Notes: generated by a model not told the origin, from the sequence alone. Counted from the first letter of the stretch, positions 12,435 through 24,865 are shown. The stretch is DNA of 64,000 nucleotides from Patellaria atrata CBS 101060 (GCA_010093705.1 MU006091.1:486702-550701); one strand, 5' to 3'. Program-made: numbers and translations.

Positions 12435-14246
12435 CTATTGCACACTCACAACCCTGGCCTTCTTCTCCTTCGCCTCCAGCAATGCCTCCGTCCACAACTC
12501 AACCTCAGCAAGCGCCTTCTCTGGATCCTTCTTCCTCGTGAGCAAGAACCCCTGGATCTCCGCAGGGCTGAACCGTCCCTCGGGTATACATCCCGCAAAC
12601 CTCTCCGCGAGGCGCTCGATCTTCTTCTTCGCAGCGCCATCTTTTACATTCAGAACCGGGTTCACGACGCCATCAGCCTTGCTTGCGAAGCCATTTGCGA
12701 GATTACCATTTGTAAGTGAAGACTTGGTGGTGTTAGCAGCTTTTCCAGCAACCCCATTGGTGACGGGGGCGTCGGGTTCCGTCTTCGTGCCGGCCTTGGA
12801 AATTCTCGTGCGATCGCTGACATACATGCGCACAAAAATCTCCTTCGCCTGCAGTTTCGTCGCGAGGGAGAACTTGACCTGCATATCCACCCTGCCGGGT
12901 CTGATGAGCGCCTCGTCCAGCTTCTCCGGATGGTTCGTCGTCATGACTAGGACTCTGCCCTCGTGGCTCGCGACGCCGTCGATGGCATTGAGCAGTCCCG
13001 AGAGACTGATGCCCTGTTTCGCTTCGTCAGCCTTGCTCTTGCGGCTGACGGTCGTGATGGCCTTTGTGATGGCGGCGCTGATCTGTTCCTTTTCCGTCTC
13101 GTCGGCTTTGGTTTTGGATGGGACCGGCTTTTCGTCGCTGACTTCGTCACGGATGAGACCCGCGGTGTCGATGTCTTCGAGGAGGACGATGCAGCGGCGT
13201 GGGAGGTTGCTGAAGAGGTTGTTGAGGTCTGATTCGGTTAGTGTGGGCTCCAGTAGGGAGATGACATAAATGTCGAGGCCAAAGATGCCGGCGAGGGCGA
13301 AGGATAAGCTCGTTTTACCGGTTCCGGGCTCGCCGTGGAAGAGATAACCGCGTCTGTAGGGGATGCCGCGACTGCTGTACCATCGTGGGCTGGATGGGTG
13401 AAGATATTCGTTGATATCCTTTATCACCAACTCCTTCTGCTCCGGATCCAGGACAACGGTGTCCATAGGTCGAGACGGTCTGGAAGAAACACGAGCCCAC
13501 GCCCCTGAGTACCTCACCCGTTCTTTCGGTGCAGGACGTCGAATAACCGTCATCGAAGCTTCCTTCTCGAGAGACCAAACCCTGATATAATCCAACAGGT
13601 CCTTGATAGGTTTCGTAGACCTTCCGATACACGTAAGCTTGATGACTTGCTCTTCCGAGTTCCGTTGCCAAGGTGAAGGGATATTCGCTGTCTCTTTCCT
13701 CCTCCTGTCAAACATGAACCTACGGCCCTTGTGGTCGAAGTGGTGAACGCCAAAGTAGGGCTCATAGCGCGGAGGAACCTTGGCGAGCCATTTGGCGAAG
13801 TTGAAATTGCCCAGTTCGTCCAAGGCGTCGCCATGGTCAACCTCATCGTTCATTCCGTTGGAACTACCGTGGCGGGAGACGGCCTTGATGGAGCGAGAGT
13901 CTTTGGACATTTGCTGTGCAGCTATCCACTCCAAAACACCGTCGAAGAGCTCATCGCCATCATCTACATAGACTGAAGATGTAAGGTATGTTTGGAAGGA
14001 AGAGTATGCCTGTCCCCAGAGATAAGTGTAAGCTTTGAAAGAGGCAAAAGAAAGTAGGAATAAGGAAACGGCAATGCCGATATCGAAGCCGGAAACATCC
14101 AAGATGAACTTGGAGATGATCCCATATCCTGGAATGAACGCTTCTAGTATTTGAATTGGTAGATTACTCAAAGTAGGATCGGTAGTATTTATGGAGGCGG
14201 AAGTAGAAGTGAGAGGAGCTCCCCTAGGGAGCCTAGGAAAGGCCAT
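12435..14246 (-). CDS. BCS1-like AAA ATPase
   Basis: Single-exon gene of 603 aa. Residues about 30-180 match the BCS1 N-terminal region: a hydrophobic segment at 56-76, then an FNFAKWLAKVPPRYEPYFG-type region. The AAA domain has Walker A GEPGTGKT (305-312), Walker B IVLLEDID (353-360), sensor-1 TTN (436-438) and RPGRVDMQ with candidate arginine fingers (449-456). A charged insert (about 366-410) within the AAA fold and an Ala/Asn/Lys-rich insert (about 475-535) are longer than in canonical yeast Bcs1 (456 aa). Canonical Bcs1 inserts the Rieske protein into complex III in the mitochondrial inner membrane. Filamentous fungi carry many diverged paralogues, and the inserts suggest this is one of those rather than the orthologue. 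It has no introns. The start is the first ATG of the frame. Confidence 0.9.
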   Translation of the reverse strand: MAFPRLPRGAPLTSTSASINTTDPTLSNLPIQILEAFIPGYGIISKFILDVSGFDIGIAVSLFLLSFASFKAYTYLWGQAYSSFQTYLTSSVYVDDGDELFDGVLEWIAAQQMSKDSRSIKAVSRHGSSNGMNDEVDHGDALDELGNFNFAKWLAKVPPRYEPYFGVHHFDHKGRRFMFDRRRKETANIPSPWQRNSEEQVIKLTCIGRSTKPIKDLLDYIRVWSLEKEASMTVIRRPAPKERVRYSGAWARVSSRPSRPMDTVVLDPEQKELVIKDINEYLHPSSPRWYSSRGIPYRRGYLFHGEPGTGKTSLSFALAGIFGLDIYVISLLEPTLTESDLNNLFSNLPRRCIVLLEDIDTAGLIRDEVSDEKPVPSKTKADETEKEQISAAITKAITTVSRKSKADEAKQGISLSGLLNAIDGVASHEGRVLVMTTNHPEKLDEALIRPGRVDMQVKFSLATKLQAKEIFVRMYVSDRTRISKAGTKTEPDAPVTNGVAGKAANTTKSSLTNGNLANGFASKADGVVNPVLNVKDGAAKKKIERLAERFAGCIPEGRFSPAEIQGFLLTRKKDPEKALAEVELWTEALLEAKEKKARVVSVQ

Positions 14247-16169
14247 TTCGATGTTGAATGCTCAGTTGAACTAAGTCTGCCTCAAAATACTGGCACTTGC
14301 GGTGCCGTATATGCCTTATATACTATCACAGAGCGCGACAAACGTTCATACTTTTCTCTGGTGAAGATGAGAGCTACAGCTGGTATCTTCCCATAACAGG
14401 GGGGCAAACAACGGATTCAAACGAGAATTCAAAAATAAAAAACCAGGGGCGTTTACTGTTTATCTAGTTGACCGAACGTTAGGCTCCAGTCGGTGTAGCG
14501 CTTTAATGCATCTCGATAGTCTCCTAACTCAATGTTTTATTGGAATCTGGAAGGGAACGGCACAGTAAGGTAAGATATCGAACCTGGAACCGGGGCTTTA
14601 TAGCCCAATCGTCTGGGGAAAGTACGAATGTTGAAGTGTGCCTGCCTGCGGTGACTCAAATGTAACAAGGGATATTGATTCCATTCTTGTATGCACGGGA
14701 ATTCATAGGGCTGTTGCCTTAAGTTACAAACGAAGACGTTTCCCTCACTAATAAGGTACCTTACCTAGTTTGTACCTTATTGATATTAGCACTTTTCCGA
14801 CCATCAGGAGGAACCCAGGAGGCTCAAAGAAGATATTCCGCTCTGATTGAGTAGGACCAAGGGGACATCTCGAATGTACCTTAAGTTGTGCGGCACAGTT
14901 CGCCACAAGTTGAGGAAGGTCAGCCTCAAGGGCAGGCTATGTCAATGGAAGAAGCTAAGCTTAGTAAGGTAGGTCGGCGTGGCGATAAAGGGAAAGACGG
15001 GATCGCATCGCGACTACAAAGAAAGGAAGGAAGCACCGGTGAAGTAATAGAAATTTTACGAAATGACATGTGATATCGGATGATCGGAAATCTAAATGAG
15101 TCTGATGACACCTCAGGATTGGTCTTCTCATAAGCTAAACCACTGAGGATGTACTTCATGGATTAGACAAAAGTAACAGAAAGCTCTATTCGATGAAAAG
15201 TTCCCAGTGTTATCACTCTCTTCAAACCTTCTTAAAAGCTAACAAGGTGGTAAGTGAAAGACCCCGCTCATATTTGCCAATAGTCAGGATGAACTCCTAC
15301 GCCCATGGATGCATGCAATCCAGCATTGTGGTCTGCGGCGTGGGGTGTAGTTCAAGGTAGGTACAATGCCTTACTTGCATACGGAATAACTAATCAGAGA
15401 ATTTCCAGCCTCACCATCTTCTTCCAAGGACGCTCTCTCTGTCGGATTATTTCCAAGACGCGATGCTAGCGACACACACACACAGAGAGAGACAGACAGA
15501 GAGAGAGAGAGAGTAAGTACGGACGTGTGAATTATGTGCAAAGGGATCAGAACAAATATAAGCGCATGTATATGTTTCAGGCCCCTCCATGGTAGGTAGA
15601 TATGTATGGGGAAGAAACGCGCGATAATGCGATATCAACACCCGGTGCAGCCCTATTGTTACACCATCGCTCTAATTCCAAAAGGTCAGGTATCGTAGTC
15701 ACGAGCCAAAGTGCATAGAAATCAGTTCGATCATAGCTCATCATGCATTTACAATTGCACGCCGGATCACCATTGCTCACGTTAACATCGGTTCAATTGA
15801 AATCGAATTGAAGAAATCACATCTCTATCTCAAAAGCCGGAGCTAGGCATCCTAAAAGCGCCTGTCCAGCCTCATATGCGGGCAAAGGTAAGGTATCTCT
15901 TGTGTACATGAACTAAATCGCCATCTCCACTTTCACCGTCTTCACCGGCAGCGCAGCTGCAGGACGTAAGAACTGAAAATCGGCCCACCGCAAAATGCAT
16001 GACCTTCAATTGCCCCTAGAGAAGAAACCCTTTTATCCTGTGTCTTTCGGATATGAGATTGAAGACAATAAACACTAAATTCAAAGTTGCGCCATTGTAA
16101 TGCGGACATTTTCATCGCAAGTTGAGATTGCAGTATGTGAGAATTCTGTGGGGGACGAGGCCGTTTCGT
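14247..16169. other. Intergenic 1.9 kb with a microsatellite
   Basis: This is the promoter side of the BCS1-like gene and the 3' flank of the DUF1996 gene. It contains only short frames and no recognised gene or tRNA. A sequence at about 14576-14610 has a B-box-like GGTTCGA on the minus strand, but no stem or A box supports a tRNA. A dinucleotide repeat at 15471-15513 is listed separately. Confidence 0.55.
15471..15513. repeat. Compound (CA)n/(GA)n microsatellite
   Basis: A short run of CA dinucleotides passes directly into GA repeats broken by two CAGA units. It lies in noncoding sequence and is likely to vary in length between strains. Confidence 0.9.
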
Positions 16170-17727
16170 CTAGATGTTACGGCCGTGATTGTGGCGATGA
16201 TAATCGATATGACGACGACGATAGCCTGCAGGAGTCTCTGCAGGGACTGTAGTGTAAATAGTGACTTCTTCAATCTCTTCTATGTATACCGCTCCGCCGC
16301 TGGTGTAAGTTGTTGTTGCCACGATGTTGGCATCATCATCGTCCTCGACGTCCGCTACTTGGACTTCCGGGGCAGGGGTAACGTATGCCTCGGTAGCAGA
16401 GACAACGGGGGAATGGACTTCAGAAGAAGAAGCAACTGGAGTAGCTTCAACCTGTGCGGCTTGAATTTGTCCGTTGAAAGCAGTCATTTCGGCACCATAA
16501 TTATCAGTGACAACGTGAGTACCAGCAGCATACGAGAGACTAGGCACTATGCTCTTGGTGTTCTCGGGAGTGGTGTATGTGGGCGCTGGAGCATCGCTTC
16601 CTTGGTGGAGTGGTTGCGCGTAGGCGGGACCATATTGAACCGGGACGTTACCGCAGAGGGCATCGGCTGGACCAGCGCAGTCATCATCTTCGAGTTCGCT
16701 GGGGAGATCCAAGTTACAGGCGACGCAATCATCGTCCGACTGCATGTATGGTTGGAAAACGGGGCAGTCCGAAAGTTCACCACTCAGGCTCGTGCATGTG
16801 TCGACAGCTTCTTGGAGGAGAGATGGCTCCCAACCAGAGATGAAGTCACCATGAAACCCGTAACCTATGAGTTCATGAGTCAATTGACTGCGGAGATATG
16901 GTTGAGTCAGACTTACCAGTAGGATCACCGTTGCTGATCACAAATTGACCGTCAACGCCGACATAATCTTGCGTGGCATAGATAGTTTCGAAAAAGAGAG
17001 AAGGAACGCGTTTCTCAAAACCCTCTGGGCATGTACCATCCATGACGAAGCTAGGGAAAGCAACGTGAGACTTGTGATCAGGGGTATCGAGATCCTCGCC
17101 GTTCCAGCACGAAGGGAACATAAGCTCGAAACGGACACCATCAGCACAGTTCGCATCAGTATAATCCTTGTCGGGCATGAAGTGACGGTACAATGATGCC
17201 TCGGCGTCTCTACCATAATTCAAGCAGTTAAAACCAAGTGCTTTCTGTCGCAAAGCCCACTGTTCGGCTGCGTCACCTCGCCATTCAGCGATTGGAGGAT
17301 CCGGGACTGGAAGAGAGAAGTTCCTCAAGCGCGTATCTCCGGATAACATCTGGAAGCCTTTGGGAAAAGCCTGGATGTTTTCGCCGTGAAGCAGATAGTA
17401 GACTAGGATGCCACCAACTTGACGAACAGCCTCGAAAGAGCCGTTTGCATGCTGGAAAGTTAAGACCGGGTGCCAGTAGGCCGACTTATCTGCGGTTACA
17501 GCGCAAGACGAGCATTCTGAATCGAGCAAGTCATCAGTTGTCGTAACGAATCCGATCTTCTTTCCGCCGTGAATTGCGTGTGAGTGATCTGCTGCGGTAC
17601 CGCTGTCGACGAGAGGATCGATTCGAGCAAGACCGGTACGAGATGGGCATCGCATGCGCCAGAAAGCTGTAGCAGGCTCAGAGAGCGAAAGGGCGAGAAG
17701 TGCCGCGTTTGCGAGAGAGTACTTCAT
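16170..17727 (-). CDS. Secreted DUF1996-domain protein
   Basis: Two exons, 17727-16917 and 16864-16170, give about 501 aa. The intron is 52 nt and the GDPTG-YGFHGDF junction is restored on splicing. An N-terminal signal peptide (about 1-21, ending ATA-FWRMRC) is followed by a DUF1996 domain (about 25-315). Family-typical features are DHSHAIHGG, SADKSAYWHP-like text (here TADKSAYWHP), MFPSCWNGEDLDTPDHKSH and FISGWEP. Many Cys residues suggest disulfides. The tail from about residue 330 is Ser/Thr/Val/Glu-rich with an acidic DDDD patch and ends in a His/Arg-rich segment (RRRHIDYHRHNHGR). The biochemical role of DUF1996 is not established; members are extracellular or wall-associated in fungi, sometimes fused to WSC domains, which are absent here. 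Confidence 0.9.
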
Positions 17728-19844
17728 CCTGCTTGCTTATCGAGTCGAATTCGTGAGAGTTAAATTGACGGTTCGAAGACGTTTCTTGTAAGAAGCGCTG
17801 CCGCTGGCGATAAACAGAGTTTGTTGGTGAAAGTGAGGTGCAGCTCCTGTCGTGCTCGTTGTTACTGTTTCGAGCTGGCGAGTTGTTGTTGGAAAAGTGA
17901 ATCGCAGAAGCAGCCGTTAGATTGTCCTCCAGAGGATGATTGTTTGTATGTTGGGTCAAAAGTCTATCCTTGGAATTGTATGTGCAATGAACGTACTGCA
18001 ACACTAGGTCGCTGTGGTGAATGAGCGTGAACCTGAAAGAAACAGGAGGGTGAAGGAGTGACAGAAGAATGAACGACTTTCTTTCGAAATTGCGCAAGGA
18101 GTGAGACTGTGGGAGGAAACAAGACGGGGAGGCGTGTAGAAACGAAAAGGGTGGAAAGGAGGGTCTCCTTGGGTTGAAGAGGGGAGGAAGAATGCGCCGC
18201 AGCTTCTAAGTTTGCTTCAGTCCTTGAAAGGCAGCTAACCTTCTCACCAATTGGAAGGTGCGAAGCCACGTTTATCCTTGTAAAGTATTTCAGGAACGCG
18301 TTGTCTTTGAAACGCTAGCTCCGAACTAGAGAAGGCTAGTTCTGCCTATCGTCAAAGCTTTGATTCCACTCAAGTGTCAAGGCCGACCCCCGTCCTTTTG
18401 ATCCCCTTGGTCGTCTATCAAAAAGCACCCAAATGTGCCAGACTTGTTGGCTCTTCTCAACACCCCTACTCTCACGCTAGTAATCACGGCAATCTACAGA
18501 AAAAGTCACACACGGGCTGAGACGTCCAGCCAGATTTCTGCATTTCTGCTACACAAACATCGCACACCATCCTTCAGTCTCAACTCACTCTTTATTAACC
18601 ACACGAGGAAGTTCCACGAGGAGAGAAGCGTCTCCGTTGACGCCGGTGGTCATCATCACCTCTTGCCCATCTTTGGACAAGGAGAACATCCAAGAAAGAG
18701 GCAGGCATTCGTTTTGAAATGAGGCTCCACTTACTGTGGACACCAGTAAGTTCAATTCTCCCACACGGGACACAGGAAACCTCAAACCTGTCTACGTCAG
18801 TCACTTGTAAACGAGAGGATCGGGAGATCGTGCGGTCGGTCGAGCATGCCGAAGCCTTGAGGGAAAAAGATGCGGTTGTTGATTCGTGCAAAAGGGGGTT
18901 ACTAAGGTAAAAATTGAGCATTTCTTGTAACGTCTCCTACATGGGGTCCCTGGTTGAGAGGATCCCCTGCCGATGAAAGTTCAAGCAGTACAGGCAGTTA
19001 TGACGCTCTTCATATCGTAGTTGCGCGCAGTATTTCTATGAGAAGAAACTTCCAGCAGGTATCACAGCAGGATGCAAATGCATCGAAGTAAAAGAGCGTA
19101 GACAACGCACAATACGATATATCATAAGAAATGAAACCCGACCGTGAGCGCCAACATCCAAGTCAAGGTCCGAAAACCTGTATAATGGTACAACGGCAAT
19201 TACCCCTTTCAATTGGACCGGACATCCTCCCTGCAATTTTGCAAGTCATCCCTTCAACGCATCCCAGCCGCCGCAGATCCAACTTCCATTCGGCGTCTGC
19301 GTGGCTGGAACCGCCCATGCCTATCGATAAAGGCTTCTATCGATAGGAGAAAAGCTTAGCAATACGGGATACACAACCTCGAATTTAACATTCTCGTGGA
19401 AGATCGAAATTTCAAAAGGTATCTGATTCTATTACACAAGTAGCAAATTGTACTACTTTACTCTCGTGTCGTCGCATTATTCGTTTCTGTGGTGAGAGGT
19501 GTGAGAAAGTTGCCAGTGACAAATCCTCAGCTTTTCCCTGTCCCCCCAGGTTAACCCAGCATATATATCTGCTGTTATTCGGCCCTATGTTCATCAAGTT
19601 GGCCTTGAATTCTTCCTTGTACCTCCTGCGCGAACGGATTCAGGTCCTGTAGCCCTACAATAATGTATAAACAGTACCTCAGTTCTAGTACTCGTGGTAT
19701 CTTAATACCACCCCTCGTTCATAGTCCAACGCGCCATTTATCACCTACCTTAGCATTTCCCGTGTACCGGAACCAACACCAACGTCCTCGCATCCAACCA
19801 GCATGACCCAAGTACTGTAATATACAAACCCGAAGATCTAGATT
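17728..19844. other. Intergenic 2.1 kb, no supported gene
   Basis: The left part is the 5' leader and promoter of the DUF1996 gene. Open frames at 17964-18269 (-) and 18435-18722 (+) have no recognisable domain. A perfect 10-bp inverted repeat lies at 19320-19347 and is listed separately. The right end is the 3' flank of the LCCL gene. Confidence 0.5.
19320..19347. repeat. Perfect inverted repeat, 10-bp arms, 8-nt loop
   Basis: Arm CCTATCGATA at 19320-19329, loop AAGGCTTC, arm TATCGATAGG at 19338-19347. Each arm also contains the self-complementary core ATCGAT, so the site reads both as an inverted repeat and as two copies of TATCGATA. It could be a binding site or hairpin; its function is unknown. 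Confidence 0.8.
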
Positions 19845-21807
19845 CTAGAAACTAGGTCCCGGCTTCTGATGAGCATATCCACCGTCAGCATACCAAGTCG
19901 CTGCTTTGGAGAAGTCTCCCGACCTACTACCCCTCATAAAGGCAAAGCGAAAATACTCCGGTAAACCCTCGTGCTCTCTAATCCACGTGAAAGAATCCAC
20001 TGGCGCATCTTCATACCCCCTGAATCTCTCTACATCATTCACTAGAACACTAATCCCATCCCAACCGTGCGGGAATGGTTTGTCCCACTCGAAAGTGATG
20101 TTAGGAGCCATGGTGGTGCCGATGTTGTTGTGGATGATCGGGGGTAAAATTGTCGGAAGAGGCGTCCCGAGTCTCGCGTCCCCACGCAATTCAGCAGGTG
20201 TTTGAAGGATGGAATCGAAGCCCCAGCGAGCGATGCCATTGATAAACAGCCCTACAAGCAAACCCTGGAATAGTAAACTCGGTCGATTCTGGATCGCGGT
20301 TCCCGGAAGCAGTAGAAGGGCAAGTATATAATGATGAATCCTAACATTCATCTTCGGTATCGCGACGAGAAGTAACAATGAAATGCACATAATGCCATAG
20401 ATGGCAAGGTACTTGGGCAAACGCCCTTCGATGCGGAGGGCCCATGCTTGACCTAAGGCGATGCAAAAGATGCTCAACACGACGATGATGAGAGCGGGGA
20501 TAGCACCGGGCTCTTGCTTGATGTCGTGCGGGGTGAGGCGTTGAATAGGAATTTTGTCAAAGGTATAGTTGTTTAGAGCACCCACCCAGCAGCCACCGAG
20601 CCAGAGAATCGTCTTTTCGATTTGAGCCGTGAGACCGGTCAGTGGGTAGTGGACACAGTAGCGGTAGAAGGCGGCGGCGCAGAACGCTGCGGGAAGGAAG
20701 CGTCCGAGTGCCAGACTGATGAGGGAGTAGTAGTTGGTTAACTCTGGTGGATCGGAGGCCAGTGCGACGTGAAAGAAGATGGCTGTGAACTCGGTCACGA
20801 AGAAGACAGCGGGGAACGTAGTAAATAGCGAGAGTAAGACCGTGAACGTCAATGACACGGCTAGGAGAGGCCATCTTAGATCTTTACATTGAGATGCTGT
20901 TCCCTCCACAAATCCGAATGTATGAGGAAAGTAAGAGTCGAAGCTGATACTGCGAATTCCATTCTTCTTCTTGCTTGGAAAATTTTGTTGTTCCCCCTTG
21001 AATTCAAGGACACCACAACCGCCGTCCTTGTTGCGGACCATTCCAGCATGGATTGCGGAGCCACAAATGAATGAGTCACCGCGATAGATACCGCTAGACA
21101 TACTGTCTTCCTCATCTGTTGGGCCTCCAATAACGAGAGAGCGATAGTTCACTGATCTACCCCCGACTGCATGAGGATTCACGACCTCTACTCGTTTACA
21201 GTTTGCAGGACATCGGAAGGTCAATGTATTATTGGCGAAAGGCCTACATTGATTGCCATTTATGCCACAGCCGTTTCCATCTCTCCTATTCTCGCCTGTC
21301 AGTATATCCCGCGAACCGTCTAGGGGTCTAGTCTCACCAGTATCTAGCCGTACACCCAATCCGTACTGGAGATCCATAACCTGGGACATCACTAGCAAAC
21401 GCGGATTTATGCAGGACCAAAGAGAAGGATAGTAGCCAACAAAAGTAAAGTGCTACTAATATGAGAATCTTATGCTTGCGCTTTGGCGCATATCTCTCAA
21501 GGAGTCGTATGGGGGCCTCCTGTATCGCGGGGAAATATGGACGTATCCTGTAAGGCCGTGGTGGTTGCGGTCCTTTCATCCATTTGACCGTTGACTTCCA
21601 CGCTCTTTTCGCTCGAGGCGGAATGTATTTGTTTAATAAGGCGGACGTCCTTGTGGTCGCTTCGTCTTCATCGGCACCGTCGGGACGTATAAGATCTGCT
21701 GTCTCAGCGTCAATGGCAGTCTCGTCGGAGCCGTCGGAGCTTCCGGCTTCGTCTCGATATTCTGGCAATGACCTAAGACTGTGTTGTGATGCAGTTCCAG
21801 CTGGCAT
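19845..21807 (-). CDS. LCCL-domain multi-pass membrane protein
   Basis: Two exons, 21807-21338 and 21285-19845, give about 636 aa. The acceptor at 21286 was chosen because it keeps the frame (ARYW-RDGNGCGIN), whereas the nearer AG would introduce a stop. The N-terminus (about 1-110) is acidic, then Arg/Pro-rich and cytosolic-looking. A transmembrane segment sits at about 114-133. The LCCL domain (about 150-275) has its Cys pattern: GCGINGNQCRPF, FRCPANC, SFICGSAIHAG and GGCGVLEF. Then come about eight hydrophobic segments and an extracellular-looking C-terminal stretch (NITFEWDKPFPHGWDG). LCCL proteins with this layout are common in ascomycetes; their molecular role is unknown. The gene is divergent from the ARO8-like gene. 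Confidence 0.9.
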
Positions 21808-22669
21808 TGCAATGTTCAGTCGTCAAGAGTAATCCGCGCTCTCGTCTAGAACTAATAGCGGGAGAGCCGTTCGGAAGAGTGCGGAGAGAGGGGTCACAAA
21901 TGTAAGAGACGAGAACAATGGAAATGCAAATTTCAATGAGCAGGATATAGAAATACACAAAAATTTACCCTATGAACGGGAAGTAGAAATATATGTAGAG
22001 GGAATAGGGTTGCTTACAAGTGATGGTTGACAGCTTTGACACATGACCGGCGGCGGATTTGATACGTTGCAGATGGTGCTCACTTTCCGGCCAAAGTCAA
22101 GTTGACCATCACTACCAATACAGTAATGCGTAGCGTCTGTACCTGCGTGTGTACCTTTCCCAGGTGCTTGGGTACAGTACCTTATAGTAACATGCGCAGA
22201 AACGTAAACGATAGACTACACATATGAACTTTCATATCCTCGTGGAATTTTCGTCTACTAATAAGACCTTAACATTATAGTATACAAACCCCCACCAGCT
22301 CCGAGGATCCCTTCAACGAAAATCTGCGCAAGCTGCAAGGAATTATTCAAGCACCGGGCTGATTGGTTTCACGGGCTACAGCTACATATGAGCATGGCAG
22401 ACAATTGGGTGAACGGCGTTCGCTTTTCCGCGATCCCGTCATGGATTTGTGAGCATTCTCTTATCGCCAGCAACACGCATTCCCATGTACTGTACTACTA
22501 CTAACTTGTTATCTTTCTGAAGGCAGAAGCCCAGCTCTTCCTCCCCTTCCCCACATTCCTAAGCGTTTCTTGATCTCTTTAGGACATTGTGACATTTGTC
22601 TTAAGATACCTCAATGATAAACGTTTTCATATCTCTCAACAAGGAATCGATACATACCCGTTGCCCCTC
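21808..22669. promoter_or_regulatory. Divergent promoter region, LCCL / ARO8-like
   Basis: These 862 bp lie between two head-to-head genes. A GTACAGTACCTTAT block at 22172-22185 recurs at 63272-63285. A GTACTGTAC half-palindrome lies near 22493. An ATG at 22589 is in frame with the aminotransferase and would add 27 residues; it could be an alternative start. Confidence 0.5.
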
Positions 22670-24586
22670 ATGAGCCATCAACAGCCAAGTCCACTTCATG
22701 ATCCAATTGATCTTTCCCACCATCTCTCCCGTAGTGCAAAGAGAAGAGAAGCTTCAAGCATTAAGCAGTTTTACAAATATTTCTTAATTCCGGGAATCGG
22801 TCAACTTGCTGGAGGTAGGTCTCCATGTTGCTGTACGAGTAGCGGTTCGGCTGTAACTGACACGTTATCCCAGGCTTGCCTAATGGAAACTACTTCCCAT
22901 ACGATACACTTGAAGCTAAGGTATCTCTTCCAAATCGGTGGAAACCCACTCCACTCAAGCCTGTCGATCCGCCAGAGTCAGACCTCGCTGAGGCTTCCCT
23001 CTCCGATGAACCTCCTTCGTCGCGCATGCTAGTTCCCCATGATTCTGGTAACGCCGATCCTTTGCGGAAGATAGACCTTGCGACAGCTCTCCAGTACGGT
23101 ACGGCACAAGGGTACCCGCCTCTATATTCGTTTATTAGGCAATTTACCAAAGAGAACCTACATCCCAACGTTCCCTACAAAGGCGGACCAGAAGTGATCT
23201 TAACCTGTGGCAATACGGATGGATTCGCCAAAACTATTGCTGCGCTGAATGACGAGTGGTCAGAAGGATATGATATTAAAGAAGATCGAGAGGCAATTCT
23301 ATGCGAGGAATATGCGTATATGAACGCCATTCAGACAGTTAAGCCAAGAGGGATGAACATTGCACCTGTAGCCGTTGACGACGAAGGAATGAAAGCTTAC
23401 GGACCAGGTGGTTTGCAAGATATCCTAGAGAACTGGGATTCATCGACCGGGAAGATGCCTCATTTGATGTACACTGTAACGTAAGTTGCCTCTTGTCCCA
23501 ATGACCGCTTCATAACGTCTAACAAACCCTGGCTCTAGCATTGGGCAGAATCCGACAGGTGGTACTTTGAGTGTACAGCGTCGTAAAGAAATCTATGCAC
23601 TTTGCGTTGAGTATGATATCATAATCGTTGAAGATGACCCCTACTGGTACCTTCAGTTTCCTTCGGGTAACGAGAATAGAAGCCTGCATACACTTGAAGC
23701 GGGGGCTAGATCATCTGGATTTCCTTTCTTGGATTCTCTTATACCCTCGTATCTTTCTGTAGATTACCAAGGCCGGGTAGTGCGTCTAGATACTTTCTCC
23801 AAGACTGTAGCCCCTGGTTGCCGACTAGGTTGGATTACTGCTCAACCGGCCCTCATCGAACGCATTTTACGCATTACCGAAACCTCCACCCAGCAACCTT
23901 CAGGCTTCGTGCAATCCATGATCGCGGAGTTGTTGATGGGCCCTCAAGGGTCCAATGATCCAGGACGTGGAGGTGCCAAAGATGGTAACGGTTGGAAGGT
24001 TGACGGGTGGGTAAGATGGCTTGAAGGTTTGAGAGGAAACTATGAAAGACGAATGAACATAATGGCAGACATTCTGAATGAGGGCAAGTATTTGATTAAG
24101 ACCGGTCGGCGTAACTCCTTGACAGCAATGACTCCTTCAGGAAACAGTCAACAGGAGGATGACTGGGCAGTTGTAGAATCGATAAAGATTTACGACTTCG
24201 TCAAACCAGTAGGAGGCATGTTCATTTGGGTCAGATTCGACTTCAGCTCCCATCCTCTCCAGAAGAAAGTGCAGCCAGCTCGATTGGCACGGGCGTTATG
24301 GGTATTCCTGACAACGAAACCATACATTGTTCTTGTGGCCCCCGGCACGATGTTTGCACCAACTGACGAAATCAGAAATAGAGATGCATGGGAATGCTTC
24401 CGATTAAGCTTCGCAGCCATCGATATGGAAGATTTGAGACCTGTCTCCAAGAGGTTTGTTGGAGCTGCTCAGGCATTTTGGCGGATCAAAAGCAAGGAGA
24501 AGATTGAGGAGCTTCTGGCGGACGAAGATGTCATCCAGTCTAAGTCGCTACCAGAGGATACTGCAATTTTGCACGGATTTTGTTAG
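22670..24586 (+). CDS. Aromatic/2-aminoadipate aminotransferase (ARO8-like, PLP class I/II)
   Basis: Three exons, 22670-22814, 22874-23480 and 23539-24586, give about 599 aa. It is a fold-type I PLP enzyme of the Aro8/Aro9 group, which transaminates Phe, Tyr, Trp or 2-aminoadipate with 2-oxoglutarate (family knowledge). Visible motifs: GLPNGNYFPYD after the first intron, LQYGTAQGYPPL, IGQNPTGGT at the exon 3 start (about 252-260), EDDPYWYLQ (about 282-290), and the PLP-lysine motif DTFSKTVAPGCRLGW with Lys at about 339. The C-terminal small domain has GGMFIWVRF and the phosphate-site arginine region ECFRLSFA. The protein is somewhat longer than yeast Aro8 (500 aa), through loops such as 305-325 and 420-450. 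Substrate preference cannot be told from sequence. Confidence 0.9.
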
Positions 24587-24865
24587 ATTTGCGATGGCAT
24601 TCCTGCAAACAGGAGTCTATATATATGAGCTATCTTAATGTGAAATATGTACATCTTAGATCTGTTATGGTGAAATTATAAAATTTGTTCATCTGAATAA
24701 GCATATCAAGCGGATGTGTTTTTGTAAGGCTGACGGCGATCACGTGCCCATAGCTTCTCCTGTCGACCGTCCACCTTGGAAATCCGATCGAACCACCGGC
24801 AGAACCAACAACAACCCTTCTCTAACCCCCAATTCTCTACTCCACGCCACCCATTAATAGTCGAT

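Noticed and set aside
12538-13269. 243-codon plus-strand frame opposite the BCS1-like gene
   Set aside because: Mirror of the highly biased coding strand; no independent signals.
14576-14610. GGTTCGA on the minus strand resembling a tRNA B box
   Set aside because: No pairing T stem, no A box at the right distance and no acceptor stem.
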